Shown here: positions 1-8,299 of the stretch, piece by piece
How the letters are laid out: each line of letters starts with the position of its first letter
Position numbering within the stretch: the stretch's first letter is position 1
DNA from: Nocardioides aurantiacus
GTDB lineage: Bacteria; Actinomycetota; Actinomycetes; Propionibacteriales; Nocardioidaceae
NCBI RefSeq assembly: GCF_003752505.1
Contig: NZ_RKHO01000001.1
Coordinates: 124,001 to 188,000 of the forward strand
Direction of reading: 5' to 3'
DNA: 64,000 bases
The notes under the pieces: generated by a model
The model's database searches: none
What the model was told of the DNA's origin: nothing
What the model saw: only the letters and a program-made list of their open reading frames with translations
Program-made: the position numbers and the translations under genes

Positions 1-2
1 CC

Positions 3-410
3 CCGGGCCACCAGTTCAACGGCATCGGCGAGGAGCCGGGCGACGACCTCGAGGCGACCTACCGCGCCGTCGTCGACGGCATCGCCCCGCTGGGCCTGGC
101 CTACCTCTCGCTGCTCGCCAGCCCGCTGGAGCCGCTCGAGGCGCTGGTCAAGGACCTCAAGGCCCGCTTCGGCGGTCCGGTGCTGCTCAACAGCGGCTTC
201 GGCGACGTGACCAGCCTGGACTCGGTCGAGGAGCTGCTCGCGACCGGTCTGGCCGACGCGGTCGTCGTCGGTCGGCCGTTCCTGGCCAACCCCGACCTGG
301 CCAAGCGCTGGGCCGAGGGCGCGGAGCTCAACGAGCCCGACGCGGACACCTTCTACGGCGGCGGGGCCGAGGGCTACACCGACTACCCCACGCTCGACCA
401 GGCCAGCTGA
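3..410 (+). CDS. Alkene reductase (Old Yellow Enzyme family), C-terminal part
   Basis: The gene enters from the left edge in frame, so only the last 135 residues are visible. The family uses FMN and NAD(P)H to reduce activated C=C bonds in the cytoplasm. The segment LLNSGFGDVTS followed by ADAVVVGRPFLANPDL is the phosphate-binding C-terminal end of the OYE barrel, and the tail FYGGGAEGYTDYPTL is typical of N-ethylmaleimide reductase-like members. It ends at a TGA just before a strong bidirectional terminator shared with the convergent esterase. The FMN and substrate residues of the N-terminal half lie outside the window, so the exact substrate class cannot be judged. Confidence 0.85.
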   Translation, partial: PGHQFNGIGEEPGDDLEATYRAVVDGIAPLGLAYLSLLASPLEPLEALVKDLKARFGGPVLLNSGFGDVTSLDSVEELLATGLADAVVVGRPFLANPDLAKRWAEGAELNEPDADTFYGGGAEGYTDYPTLDQAS

Positions 411-427
411 CCCACGCTCGGACCCGA

Positions 428-466
428 CGAGGCCCGGGACGCGCACACCGCGCGTCCCGGGCCTCG
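428..466. terminator. Bidirectional intrinsic terminator
   Basis: A perfect 16-bp stem (428-443 with 451-466) closes a 7-nt loop between two convergent genes. It should terminate both the alkene reductase and the alpha/beta hydrolase. There is no clear T tract, as is common in high-GC actinobacteria. Confidence 0.75.
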
Positions 467-488
467 TGCCGTCCCCGCGCGATGTCGG

Positions 489-1205
489 TCAGCCGGGCAG
501 CTGCGCGACGACCGTCGGCCAGGCGTCCGACCCGGGGTCGATCAGTGACATGTGGTCGGTGTCGAGCTCGGTCAGGTCGATCCAGGGGTGCCGCTCGACC
601 AGCCCGCGGCTGAGCGGGAGCGGGACCGCCTCGTCGGCGGAGCCGTGCACCACCCGGACGTCGTACGGCGGGCGCCGGTCCAGCAGCGTGACCGGGTCGG
701 CCTCCCCGACCGGCTGGTCGCCGAGCAGTGCCGCGGTCGCGCCGTCGCCGAGGTCGAGCCGCAGCGCCTCCGCGAGGTCGGCCACGGGTGCGAGGGCGAC
801 GACGCCGTCGAGCGGTGCTCCGGTGGCGGCGAGCCACAGCACGAGCTGGCCCCCGGCGGAGTGGCCCATCGCCCAGGTGGGGCCGGAGCGCACACCGATC
901 CGGCCGAGCAGCTCCGGCAGCAGGTCCAGCGCCCGGCGTACGTCGCGACCGGTGGTGGGCCACCCGCCGCCGGCGCCGACGCGGCGGTACTCCGGGGTCG
1001 CCACCACCCACCCCAGGTCGGCCAGCGCGCGGGCCTGCTCCCGGGTGTGGCGACGGTCGTGGGCCGACTTCCAGAAGCCGCCGTGCACGAGCAGCACCGT
1101 CCGCGCGGCCTGCCGGGGGAGGCGACCGCCGGGGAGGTGCACGTCGAGGACGCCGTCGTCGTGGTCGGCCCAGCGCAGGGTGGCGTCGGGGAGGGCACCG
1201 GTCAT
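489..1205 (-). CDS. Alpha/beta hydrolase (esterase/kynurenine formamidase-like)
   Basis: The product is a 238-aa cytoplasmic alpha/beta hydrolase without signal peptide. The oxyanion motif HGGFW lies near residue 41, the nucleophile elbow GHSAGG near 114, the acid in HGSADEAVP near 190 and the catalytic histidine in DTDHMSLID near 219. All parts of the Ser-Asp-His triad are therefore present. The HGGFW motif is shared by kynurenine formamidases and small carboxylesterases; nothing nearby belongs to tryptophan catabolism, so the substrate is open. The start lies back to back with the leaderless gene at 1252, leaving only about 35 bp before that -10 box. Confidence 0.8.
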   Translation of the reverse strand: MTGALPDATLRWADHDDGVLDVHLPGGRLPRQAARTVLLVHGGFWKSAHDRRHTREQARALADLGWVVATPEYRRVGAGGGWPTTGRDVRRALDLLPELLGRIGVRSGPTWAMGHSAGGQLVLWLAATGAPLDGVVALAPVADLAEALRLDLGDGATAALLGDQPVGEADPVTLLDRRPPYDVRVVHGSADEAVPLPLSRGLVERHPWIDLTELDTDHMSLIDPGSDAWPTVVAQLPG

Positions 1206-1239
1206 GCCGGGCAGCCTAGGAGGGGCCCGCGGGACGCCC

Positions 1240-1245
1240 TAGGGT
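1240..1245 (+). promoter_or_regulatory. -10 box TAGGGT, leaderless start
   Basis: TAGGGT is followed by exactly 6 nt and then the ATG at 1252, the spacing expected if transcription begins at the A of the start codon. Confidence 0.6.
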
Positions 1246-1251
1246 GGCGTC

Positions 1252-1407
1252 ATGACCCAGTGGGAATACCTGACGGCGCCGGTGCTGGTCCACTCGACCA
1301 AGGCGATCCTCGACAACTTCGGCTCCGACGGCTGGGAGCTGGTGCAGATGGTCCCGGGGATGAACCCCGAGAACCTCGTGGCCTACTTCAAGCGGCCCAA
1401 GCAGTGA
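1252..1407 (+). CDS. Small DUF4177-like protein upstream of ridA
   Basis: This is a 51-aa protein beginning MTQWEYLTAPVLVHST, with the pattern FGSDGWELVQM followed by a short strand ending in YFKRPKQ. The W-E-Y and DGWELV positions match the DUF4177 pattern of tiny beta-rich actinobacterial proteins. Its stop overlaps the GTG of ridA by four bases (GTGA), so the two are translationally coupled. M. tuberculosis carries a comparable small gene beside its RidA gene. The molecular role is unknown. The start is fixed by the -10 box 6 nt upstream, which leaves no room for a leader. Confidence 0.75.
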   Translation: MTQWEYLTAPVLVHSTKAILDNFGSDGWELVQMVPGMNPENLVAYFKRPKQ

Positions 1408-1874
1408 CCGCCGGCGCGGCCACCCCCGAGGAGCGCCTCGAGCAGCTCGGCCTGGCCGTGCCGCAGGTGGCGGCGCCCGTCGCGGCGTACGTACCGGCGG
1501 TGCGCAGCGGTGCCCACGTCTTCACCTCGGGTCAGCTGCCGATGCGTGACGGCCAGCTGCTGCTCACCGGCAAGGTCGGGGCCGAGGTCTCCCAGGAGGA
1601 GGCCGTCGACTGCGCCCGCCAGTGCGCGCTCAACGCGCTGGCCGCGGTGCGCGCCGAGGTCGGCGAGCTCTCGGCCGTACGCCGGGTGGTCAAGGTCGTG
1701 GTCTTCGTCGCCTCCTCGCCCGACTTCACCGCCCAGCCGCAGGTCGCCAACGGCGTCTCGGAGCTGCTCGGCGAGGTCTTCGGCGAGACGGGCCGGCACG
1801 CCCGCTCGGCGGTGGGGGTGTCCGTGCTCCCGCTCGACGCCCCGGTCGAGGTCGAGCTCGTCGTGGAGGTCTGA
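1404..1874 (+). CDS. RidA/YjgF-family enamine/imine deaminase
   Basis: The 156-aa product is of the RidA family, which hydrolyses reactive enamines/imines released by PLP enzymes. VFTSGQLPMRDGQLLLTG near residue 35 and the C-terminal ARSAVGVSVLPLDAPVEVE are family hallmarks; the arginine of ARSAVGV is the expected carboxylate-binding residue. The form is the longer, LpxA-like RidA subgroup with an extended N-terminus. The GTG start at 1404 is chosen because it overlaps the previous stop as GTGA. The next gene begins 2 nt after the stop, so 1252-3543 reads as one operon. Confidence 0.88.
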   Translation: MTAGAATPEERLEQLGLAVPQVAAPVAAYVPAVRSGAHVFTSGQLPMRDGQLLLTGKVGAEVSQEEAVDCARQCALNALAAVRAEVGELSAVRRVVKVVVFVASSPDFTAQPQVANGVSELLGEVFGETGRHARSAVGVSVLPLDAPVEVELVVEV

Positions 1875-1876
1875 GC

Positions 1877-2743
1877 GTGGCCCGGGTGCAGCTGCCCGCG
1901 GCCTTCGTGGAGAGCGCGCGCGCCTTCACCACCGGCGAGAAGCAGCCGGTCGAGCCGCGCAACGCGGCGACCGTGGTGCTGCTGCGGCCCGGGCGCACGG
2001 GCGGGTCCGAGGTCTACCTGCTGCGGCGGCAGACCTCGATGGCCTTCGCCGGCGGCATGTGCGTCTTCCCCGGTGGCGGGGTGGACCCCCGCGACTTCGA
2101 CGACCACGACGTGCGCTGGGCCGGTCCCGACGCGGCGACCTGGGCCCACCGGCTCGGCACCGACGAGGCGACGGCCCGGGCGCTGGTGTGCGCCGCGGTC
2201 CGCGAGACCTTCGAGGAGTCCGGGGTGCTCCTGGCCGGTGAGTCCGCCGAGACCGTCGTCGCCGACGTGACCGGCGAGGACTGGGAGCGCGACCGGGCGT
2301 CGCTGGAGGGTCGCGAGCTCGCCTTCACCGATTTCCTGGAGCGGCGTGGGCTGGTGCTGCGCACCGACCTGCTGGCGCCCTGGCGGGCCTGGCTGACCCC
2401 CGAGTTCGAGCCGCGGCGCTACCGCACGTGGTTCTTCGCCGCCGTCCTGCCCGAGGGCCAGCGCACCCGTGACGTCTCCACCGAGTCCGACGCCGTCGCC
2501 TGGCTGCCGGCGCTGGACGCCGTGGCCCAGGCCGACGCCGAGCAGATCCTGATGCTGCCGCCGACGTGGATGACCTGCCTCGAGGTGGCCCAGCACCCCG
2601 GCCCGGACGACGTGCTGGCCGCCGGCTCCGACCGCACGGTCGAGATGTTCGTGCCGGAGCTCGTCGAGGACCCGGACGACGCCGAGGGCGCCACGCTCAC
2701 CACCCCGCCCTGGATGCAGGAGCTGCTGGAGCGTCGCCCGTGA
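1877..2743 (+). CDS. NUDIX hydrolase (NUDT19-like)
   Basis: The product is 288 aa. The Nudix box is split: FPGGGVDPRDF near residue 57 is separated by about 25 residues from the catalytic helix AAVRETFEESGVLL near 100, which keeps the RE..EE.G metal-binding core. This long insertion resembles the NUDT19-like subgroup. The family hydrolyses nucleoside diphosphates linked to another moiety; the substrate here is unknown. GTG at 1877 is the only start close to the ridA stop. Its end overlaps the MBL gene start by four bases. Confidence 0.82.
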   Translation: MARVQLPAAFVESARAFTTGEKQPVEPRNAATVVLLRPGRTGGSEVYLLRRQTSMAFAGGMCVFPGGGVDPRDFDDHDVRWAGPDAATWAHRLGTDEATARALVCAAVRETFEESGVLLAGESAETVVADVTGEDWERDRASLEGRELAFTDFLERRGLVLRTDLLAPWRAWLTPEFEPRRYRTWFFAAVLPEGQRTRDVSTESDAVAWLPALDAVAQADAEQILMLPPTWMTCLEVAQHPGPDDVLAAGSDRTVEMFVPELVEDPDDAEGATLTTPPWMQELLERRP

Positions 2744-3543
2744 CCGAGGCCGCCGCCTGGACCGGCGGCCGCTTCGGCGAGCGCGCCCGGTGCCTGCTCG
2801 CCCCCAACGCCGACGAGATGACGCTCGACGGCACCAACACGTGGGTGCTGCGCGAGCCCGGCGCCCGGCGCTCGGTCGTGGTCGACCCCGGTCCTCCGGA
2901 CGCCGGCCACCTCGACGCCGTCGCCGAGGCCGCGGGGGAGGTGGGGGTCGTGCTGCTCACCCACCACCACCTCGACCACTCCGAGGCGGCCCGCGAGTTC
3001 GCCGAGCGGATGGGGTGCGGCGTACGCGCGCTGGACCCGGAGTGGCGGCTGGGCTCCGAGGGCCTCGCCGGGGGCGACGTGGTGGAGGTCGACGGTCTCG
3101 AGGTCCGGGTCGTCGCGACCCCCGGCCACACGGCCGACTCGCTGTCGTTCGTGCTGCCCGCGGAGTCGGCCGTGCTGACCGGCGACACCGTGCTCGGGCG
3201 GGGCACCACCGTGGTGGCCCACCCCGACGGCCAGCTGGGTGCCTACCTCGGCTCGCTGGACCGGCTGCACGCGCTGGCGCAGGAGCAGGGCCTGACGTGG
3301 GTCCTGCCGGGCCACGGCCCGGTCCTCGACGACGCTCTCGGGGTGCTGGAGCGCTACCGCGCCCACCGCCGCGACCGGCTGGCGCAGGTCGAGGCCGCGC
3401 TCGCGGCGCTGCGCGAGGAGCAGCTGGACGAGGACGCGCTGCCGCGCCGCGTGGTCGAGGTCGTCTACGCCGACGTCGACCCGGTGCTCTGGGGTGCGGC
3501 CGAGCTCTCGGTGCGCGCCCAGCTCGCCCACCTGGCCCGCTAG
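2740..3543 (+). CDS. Metallo-beta-lactamase-fold hydrolase (LACTB2/Rv3677c-like)
   Basis: The 267-aa protein carries the metal-binding motif THHHLDHS near residue 78, then TPGHTADS near 127, TGDTVLG near 147 and a final PGHGPVL near 190, so both zinc sites look complete. The opening LAPNADEMTLDGTNTWVL is typical of the group that includes human LACTB2 and mycobacterial Rv3677c, whose LACTB2 member is an endoribonuclease; the natural substrate here is not known. It closes the RidA operon and is convergent with crp, with only 28 bp between the two stops. Confidence 0.85.
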   Translation: MTEAAAWTGGRFGERARCLLAPNADEMTLDGTNTWVLREPGARRSVVVDPGPPDAGHLDAVAEAAGEVGVVLLTHHHLDHSEAAREFAERMGCGVRALDPEWRLGSEGLAGGDVVEVDGLEVRVVATPGHTADSLSFVLPAESAVLTGDTVLGRGTTVVAHPDGQLGAYLGSLDRLHALAQEQGLTWVLPGHGPVLDDALGVLERYRAHRRDRLAQVEAALAALREEQLDEDALPRRVVEVVYADVDPVLWGAAELSVRAQLAHLAR

Positions 3544-3571
3544 GGCCCGGCAGGCGCGTCCGGACGCCCGG

Positions 3572-4249
3572 TCAGCGGGCCCGGCGACGCATCCGCTCGA
3601 CGTCGTGGATCACGACCGAGCGGGGCTCCAGGCGCAGCCAGCCGCGCGAGGCGAAGTCGGCCAGCGCCTTGTTGACGGTCTCCCGCGAGGCGCCGACCAG
3701 CTGGGCCAGCTCCTCCTGGGTGAGCTCGTGGTGCACGTGGACGCCGTCGTCGGCGGTGCGGCCGAAGCGGTCGGCCAGGTCGAGCAGCGCCTTGGCCACC
3801 CGGCCGGGGACGTCGGAGAAGACCAGGTCGGCGACGACCTCGTTGGTCTTGCGCAGCCGGCCGGCCAGCTGGGAGAGCAGGCCGAGCGCGACGCCCGGGC
3901 GGCCCTCGAGCCAGCGCAGCAGGTCGTCGTGGGACAACGAGAGGAACGTCGTCTCGGTGACGGCCGTGACGGTGGCCGAGCGCGGGCCGGGGTCGAAGAG
4001 CGAGAGCTCGCCGAACATCTGGCCCGGACCGAGGATCGCCAGGAGGTTCTCGCGGCCGTCGGAGGACGTGCGGCCCAGCTTCACCTTGCCGTCGGTGACG
4101 ATGTAGAGCTTGTCGCCCGGGTCGCCCTCGTGGAAGAGCACCTCACCCCGACGGAGCCGGTTCTCGCCCATGGAGGACCGCAGCGCGGAGGCCGCCTCGT
4201 CGTCGAGCGCGCTGAACAGCGGCGCCTGGCGGAGTACGTCGTTAGTCAC
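3572..4249 (-). CDS. crp: Crp/Fnr-family transcriptional regulator
   Basis: The 225-aa regulator has an N-terminal cyclic-nucleotide-binding domain ([15 protein letters not shown], then [21 protein letters not shown], the cAMP phosphate cassette with E and R) and a C-terminal winged helix-turn-helix ([24 protein letters not shown]). It closely follows mycobacterial Crp (Rv3676) along its whole length. The longer open frame to 4411 is rejected; GTG at 4249 reads [12 protein letters not shown], matching where the family begins, and has a GAGGAAGGG ribosome binding site. It is divergent from nth. A candidate Crp-like half-site pair lies upstream of the H+-pyrophosphatase gene. Confidence 0.92.
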   Translation of the reverse strand: MTNDVLRQAPLFSALDDEAASALRSSMGENRLRRGEVLFHEGDPGDKLYIVTDGKVKLGRTSSDGRENLLAILGPGQMFGELSLFDPGPRSATVTAVTETTFLSLSHDDLLRWLEGRPGVALGLLSQLAGRLRKTNEVVADLVFSDVPGRVAKALLDLADRFGRTADDGVHVHHELTQEELAQLVGASRETVNKALADFASRGWLRLEPRSVVIHDVERMRRRAR

Positions 4250-4434
4250 GCGTCGGTTTCCCTTCCTCAGGGGCACCCCGGGCGTGGGCGGGTGCCGCGG
4301 GTCACAGTCTGTCCCATCGGCCACGCGATCGCCACGCGACCACACCGTGGGCCGGGAGCGGGGCCGGGAGCGTGACCGGGCCGCGGTGGTCCCGGCGCCC
4401 GCACCTCGCACCCGGCGCGGGCTGGTCGCGCCCG

Positions 4435-4440
4435 TACCCT
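4435..4440 (+). promoter_or_regulatory. -10 box TACCCT, leaderless start of nth
   Basis: TACCCT, 6 nt, then GTG at 4447. No Shine-Dalgarno sequence fits ahead of the start, supporting a leaderless transcript. Confidence 0.55.
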
Positions 4441-4446
4441 GGGGCC

Positions 4447-5169
4447 GTGCCCGCCACCCCCGTCGCCCCGTCGAGCGGTCCCGCCACCACCCTCGTGCGC
4501 CGTGCTCGCAAGGTCGACCGCGTCCTCGCCGAGACCTACCCCGACGCCCGCTGCGAGCTCGACTTCGACAGCCCCTTCGAGCTCCTCGTCGTCACGGTGC
4601 TCAGCGCCCAGACGACCGACCGCCGGGTCAACGCCGTGCGGCCGACGCTGTTCGCGGCGTACCCCGACGCGCGGGCGATGGCGGCCGCCCCCCGCGAGGA
4701 CCTCGAGCGCATCGTCGGCCCGCTCGGCTTCTTCCGCGCCAAGACCGAGTCGCTGCTCAAGCTCTCGGCCGCGCTGGTGGAGGACCACGGCGGCGAGGTG
4801 CCGCCCCGGCTCGACGACCTGGTCAAGCTGCCCGGCGTCGGACGCAAGACCGCCAACGTGGTGCTCGGCAACGCCTTCGGCGTCCCCGGCATCACCGTCG
4901 ACACCCACTTCGGGCGACTGGCCCGGCGGCTGGGCTGGACCGAGGAGACCGACCCGGTCAAGGCCGAGCACGCGATCGGCGCCCTGTTCCCCCGGCGCGA
5001 CTGGACGATGCTGAGCCATCACCTGATCTGGCACGGTCGCCGCGTCTGCCACGCGAAGAAGCCGGCCTGCGGTGCCTGCACGGTGGCGCACTGGTGCCCG
5101 TCGTACGGCGCGGGGCCGACCGAGGCCGAGGCCGCTGCCGCGCTCGTGAAGACCCAGGGGCCGGCGTGA
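4447..5169 (+). CDS. nth: Endonuclease III (DNA glycosylase/AP lyase)
   Basis: The 240-aa enzyme removes oxidised pyrimidines and cleaves the abasic site in base excision repair. The helix-hairpin-helix [14 protein letters not shown] carries the catalytic lysine, and the catalytic aspartate is in [10 protein letters not shown]. The C-terminal C-X6-C-X2-C-X5-C cluster ([17 protein letters not shown]) binds [4Fe-4S]. GTG at 4447 is preferred over the upstream ATG at 4372 because of the -10 box. Its stop overlaps the lipoprotein gene start (GTGA), making nth, the thioredoxin-like lipoprotein and the NUDIX gene a coupled set, as in M. tuberculosis Rv3674c-Rv3672c. Confidence 0.95.
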   Translation: MPATPVAPSSGPATTLVRRARKVDRVLAETYPDARCELDFDSPFELLVVTVLSAQTTDRRVNAVRPTLFAAYPDARAMAAAPREDLERIVGPLGFFRAKTESLLKLSAALVEDHGGEVPPRLDDLVKLPGVGRKTANVVLGNAFGVPGITVDTHFGRLARRLGWTEETDPVKAEHAIGALFPRRDWTMLSHHLIWHGRRVCHAKKPACGACTVAHWCPSYGAGPTEAEAAAALVKTQGPA

Positions 5170-5708
5170 GGCGCCGGCGCCGGTTCGCCCTCGCGGCGGC
5201 GTCGGCGCTGCTGCTGACCGGGTGCGCGTCCGGAGTGGACCCCGCCGACAGCTCGACCGGGACCGACCAGCAGCCGTCCCTGGAGGGCGAGACCAGCGGT
5301 GAGCTGCCCGACGTCCGGCTCGACCCGTTCGACGGGTCGGGGGAGCCGCTGGACCTCGGGTCGGTCAAGGGGCCCCTGGTGCTCAACGTGTGGGCGAGCT
5401 GGTGCGCGCCCTGCCGCGAGGAGCTGCCCTACTACCAGTCGTTCTCCGAGGCCTTCCAGGGCCGCGTCGACGTGGTCGGGATCGACTTCCAGGACACCCA
5501 GACCGGCCGGGCGAAGGAGCTCGTCGAGGACACGGGCGTGACCTACCCGCTCTACTCCGACCCCGACGGGGTGACCCGCACCCGCATCCTGCCGCGGATC
5601 GTGCTCGTCGACGCCGGGGGCGAGGTCGTCTTCCAGCAGTACGTCGAGATCGAGTCGGTCCGTCAGCTCGAGGACCTCGTCGCCGAGCACCTCGGGGTGC
5701 GTGCGTGA
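5166..5708 (+). CDS. TlpA-like thioredoxin-fold lipoprotein
   Basis: The 180-aa product begins with an arginine-rich signal peptide and lipobox LLTGC (Cys near residue 20), so it should be anchored on the outer face of the membrane. The redox motif WCAPC is at residues 79-83, followed by VGIDFQDT and the strand [13 protein letters not shown], where the cis-proline region has RILP rather than the usual GVP. It probably reduces or isomerises disulfides in exported proteins, or serves cytochrome c maturation. Both ends overlap neighbours by four bases, so expression is coupled to nth. Confidence 0.85.
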   Translation: MRRRRRFALAAASALLLTGCASGVDPADSSTGTDQQPSLEGETSGELPDVRLDPFDGSGEPLDLGSVKGPLVLNVWASWCAPCREELPYYQSFSEAFQGRVDVVGIDFQDTQTGRAKELVEDTGVTYPLYSDPDGVTRTRILPRIVLVDAGGEVVFQQYVEIESVRQLEDLVAEHLGVRA

Positions 5709-6364
5709 GCCTGCCTGACTGGATGGAGCCCATCCGCCGGGGCGCGGCGACCATCACGGCCGAGGACATCAGCCGCTTCGTCCCGCCCGAGGGGGCCAGC
5801 ACCCGCAAGGGCGCGGTGCTGATGCTCTTCGGCGAGGGTGAGCGCGGCCCCGACCTGCTGCTGACCGAGCGGGCCCACACGATGCGCTCGCACCCCGGCC
5901 AGGTGTCCTTCCCCGGCGGCTCCATCGACGCCACCGACGCCTCGCCCGTCGCCGCGGCGCTGCGCGAGGCCGAGGAGGAGACCGGTCTCGACCCGGCCGG
6001 CGTCGACGTGCTCGCCTCGCTGCCCGAGCTGTGGCTGCCGCCCAGCAACTTCGCCGTCACCCCGGTGCTGGGCTGGTGGCGCGAGCCGGTCCCGGTCGGG
6101 GTCGTCGACGCGGACGAGGTGCACGCCGTGCTGCGCGTCCCGCTCGAGGAGCTGCTCGACCCGCAGCACCGCGTCACCGTCACCCACCCGATGGGCTACC
6201 GCAGCCCGGGGTTCCTGATCGGCGAGCAGCACGACCTGGTGCTCTGGGGCTTCACGGCCGGGCTGGTCAACAAGCTCTTCGACCACGTCGGGCTGACCCG
6301 TCGGTGGGACCCGCACGTCGAGCACCCATTACCGGACTACATGCTCGGCCTGGGCCAAGATTGA
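5705..6364 (+). CDS. NUDIX hydrolase, CoA pyrophosphatase type
   Basis: The 219-aa protein has the CoA-pyrophosphatase signature LLTERAHTMRSHPGQVSFPGG (around residues 50-70, the NuCoA motif) running into the Nudix box GGSIDATDASPVAAALREAEEETG. This class hydrolyses CoA and acyl-CoA to 4'-phosphopantetheine derivatives and 3',5'-ADP. It is the counterpart of mycobacterial Rv3672c, in the same position between the thioredoxin-like gene and marP. Its start overlaps the preceding stop as GTGA. Confidence 0.88.
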   Translation: MSLPDWMEPIRRGAATITAEDISRFVPPEGASTRKGAVLMLFGEGERGPDLLLTERAHTMRSHPGQVSFPGGSIDATDASPVAAALREAEEETGLDPAGVDVLASLPELWLPPSNFAVTPVLGWWREPVPVGVVDADEVHAVLRVPLEELLDPQHRVTVTHPMGYRSPGFLIGEQHDLVLWGFTAGLVNKLFDHVGLTRRWDPHVEHPLPDYMLGLGQD

Positions 6365-6438
6365 GCGCCTGACCCCTCCGGGCGTCCCTCCGGCCCGTCC
6401 CTGCAGCCGTCCCCTCCCGCCGAACCGAGAGCGCAGCC

Positions 6439-7614
6439 ATGAACCTCCTCGACTGGTGCCTGGTCGCGCTGGTGCTCGCCTACGCGCTCTCGGGCTACTG
6501 GCAGGGGTTCGTCACCGGCGCCTTCGCCACCGCCGGCCTCGTGCTCGGCGGCTTCGCGGGCATCCTGCTCGCCCCCCAGCTGCTCGGCGACGCCGCGCCG
6601 TCGCTGTGGGTCTCGCTCGGCGCGCTGTTCGTGGTGCTGGTGCTGGCCTCGATCGGGCAGGCGATCTTCCAGTGGGTCGGCAGCCGGATCCGCGACCGGA
6701 TCACGTGGCAGCCCGTCCGTGCGGTGGACGCCCTCGGTGGGTCCGTGCTGAGCGTGGTCGCGGTCCTGATCGTGGCCTGGATGCTCGGCGTCGCGATCAG
6801 CGGCTCCCGGCTCCCCGGCATCGGCCCCCAGGTCCGCGAGAGCAAGGTCCTCGTCACCGTCAACGACGCGATGCCGGTGCAGGCCCAGCAGGTGCTGCGG
6901 TCCTTCGACTCCGTGGTCGGCAACAGCTTCTTCCCCCGCTACCTCGAGCCGTTCGCCCCCGAGCGCATCGTCGAGGTGGCACCGGCCCGGCCGCGGGTGC
7001 TGCGTGACCCCGACGTCCGCGAGGCCGGCCGCAGCGTCTACAAGGTGCGCAGCAGCAACCGCTGCGGCAGCGGTGTCGAGGGCTCGGGCTTCCTCTACGC
7101 CCCCGAGCGGCTGATGACCAACGCCCACGTCGTCGCCGGGGTCACCGAGCCGCAGGTGGTCACCGACAGCGGCGAGACCCTCGACGCCACGGTCGTGCAC
7201 TACGACCCCGACATCGACGTCGCCGTGCTCGCCGTGCCCGGGCTGGACGGTCCCACCCTGCGCTTCGACCTGCAGGGCGACGAGCGCCAGCAGGGCGCCG
7301 TCCTCGGCTACCCCCAGGACGGCCCGTACGACGCCCGCGCCGTGCGGATTCGCGCCGACCAGCGGCTGCGCTCGCCCGACATCTACGGCAACGGCACCGT
7401 CGTGCGCGAGGTCTACTCGCTGCGCGGCCTGGTGCGCCCCGGCAACTCCGGCGGCCCGTTCGTGTCCACCGACGGTCGTGTCCTCGGCGTCGTCTTCGCG
7501 GCCTCGGTCAGCGACGCCGACACCGGCTACGCCCTCACGGCCCGCCAGGTCGGCCGCGCCGCCGCCGTCGGCATCGACGCCACCGCCCGGGTGTCCAGCG
7601 GCAACTGCACCTGA
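6439..7614 (+). CDS. marP: MarP-type membrane serine protease
   Basis: The 391-aa protein has four hydrophobic helices (residues about 5-120, CvpA-like domain) and an extracytoplasmic chymotrypsin-fold domain. The triad reads His230 in TNAHVVAG, Asp260 in DPDIDVAVL and Ser337 in RPGNSGGP. Cys209 and Cys390 occupy the places of the redox-sensitive disulfide Cys214-Cys395 that activates M. tuberculosis MarP (Rv3671c). In that organism the protease is needed for acid and oxidative stress resistance. A 74-bp gap precedes the ATG; a weak GAGAG ribosome binding site lies upstream, so it may have its own promoter or continue the nth operon. Confidence 0.92.
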   Translation: MNLLDWCLVALVLAYALSGYWQGFVTGAFATAGLVLGGFAGILLAPQLLGDAAPSLWVSLGALFVVLVLASIGQAIFQWVGSRIRDRITWQPVRAVDALGGSVLSVVAVLIVAWMLGVAISGSRLPGIGPQVRESKVLVTVNDAMPVQAQQVLRSFDSVVGNSFFPRYLEPFAPERIVEVAPARPRVLRDPDVREAGRSVYKVRSSNRCGSGVEGSGFLYAPERLMTNAHVVAGVTEPQVVTDSGETLDATVVHYDPDIDVAVLAVPGLDGPTLRFDLQGDERQQGAVLGYPQDGPYDARAVRIRADQRLRSPDIYGNGTVVREVYSLRGLVRPGNSGGPFVSTDGRVLGVVFAASVSDADTGYALTARQVGRAAAVGIDATARVSSGNCT

Positions 7615-7623
7615 GCGGTCGGC

Positions 7624-8025
7624 TCAGCGCTTGCCCTTGAGGGCGCTCGGGAACTCCTTGGCCTGGCCGATGGCGCGCTCGGGGGCCTTGACCTGCTTGA
7701 GCTTCTTGACGCCCACGAAGCCGAGCACGCCGGCGATCAGCAGGTAGAGGAAGAAGACGATCAGGAAGCCCCAGGCGAGGTCGAGCCCGGTGAAGGAGAT
7801 GAAGTGGGCGATCGCCACCGACAGCATGATGATCGCGAGCAGGGCCAGGAAGGCCGCCGCGGCGAACAGGCCGATGCTGATGCCGCCGGCGCGGACGGAG
7901 ACCTTGAGCTCGGACTTGGCGAGCGCGATCTCCTTCTGGATCAGGCCGGAGACGTCGCGGCTGGCGTCGACGACCAGCTTGCCGATCGTGGGTTCCTCGG
8001 TGACTGCGGGCTCGCGGTGTGCCAT
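7624..8025 (-). CDS. Holin-like actinobacterial membrane protein (holin-X/phage_holin_3_6 type)
   Basis: The 133-aa protein has an N-terminal amphipathic stretch (VVDASRDVSGLIQKEIALAKSELK) and two long hydrophobic helices around residues 48-75 and 82-108, ending in a basic tail. This layout is that of the actinobacterial holin-X family, which despite the name is chromosomal and of unknown role, perhaps membrane organisation. ATG at 8025 has GAAGG ten bases upstream; the longer open frame to 8460 runs through the TerC riboswitch and is rejected. It is convergent with marP (9-bp gap). Confidence 0.8.
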   Translation of the reverse strand: MAHREPAVTEEPTIGKLVVDASRDVSGLIQKEIALAKSELKVSVRAGGISIGLFAAAAFLALLAIIMLSVAIAHFISFTGLDLAWGFLIVFFLYLLIAGVLGFVGVKKLKQVKAPERAIGQAKEFPSALKGKR

Positions 8026-8130
8026 GGGGTGCTGCCTTCGGTTGGGGACGCCGGGGTTCGCTGAGACCCTACCGTCACGACTGCGCCGCGCCGCCGCGGT
8101 TGGTCCCGGGGACGCTGCAGTGAGAGAGTG

Positions 8131-8250
8131 GTCGCCCGGGAGGGGAGTATTCCCTCGCGACGCGCTCGTCAGCACGGCCAGGACGCACCCTGACCCGGAC
8201 GCGTCGGTCAGCGGCGCGACACGGCGGCCGGTGGCGGAAGAGACCTCCGG
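8131..8250 (+). ncRNA. Candidate yybP-ykoY (Mn2+) riboswitch ahead of terC
   Basis: The non-coding leader contains GGGGAGTA at 8142-8149, CGTCAGCACGG from 8167 and GCGGAAGAGACC at 8234-8245. These are the conserved L1 box, the central CGTCA and the AGACC 3' element of yybP-ykoY aptamers, in the right order and over a usual length of about 105 nt. The closing stem can form between CCGGG just before the first box and TCCGG just after the last. The class senses Mn2+ and very often precedes TerC-family exporters. The call was made by eye; a covariance-model scan would be needed to fix the borders. Confidence 0.68.
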
Positions 8251-8299
8251 ACAACGTCTGCGTCCCGGCGCAGCCAGAACACCTAAGGTCGTCTCTCTC

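Noticed and set aside
3572-4411. Longer Crp with 54 extra N-terminal residues
   Set aside because: The extension is arginine/proline-rich and covers the divergent promoter region; family members begin where GTG 4249 starts.
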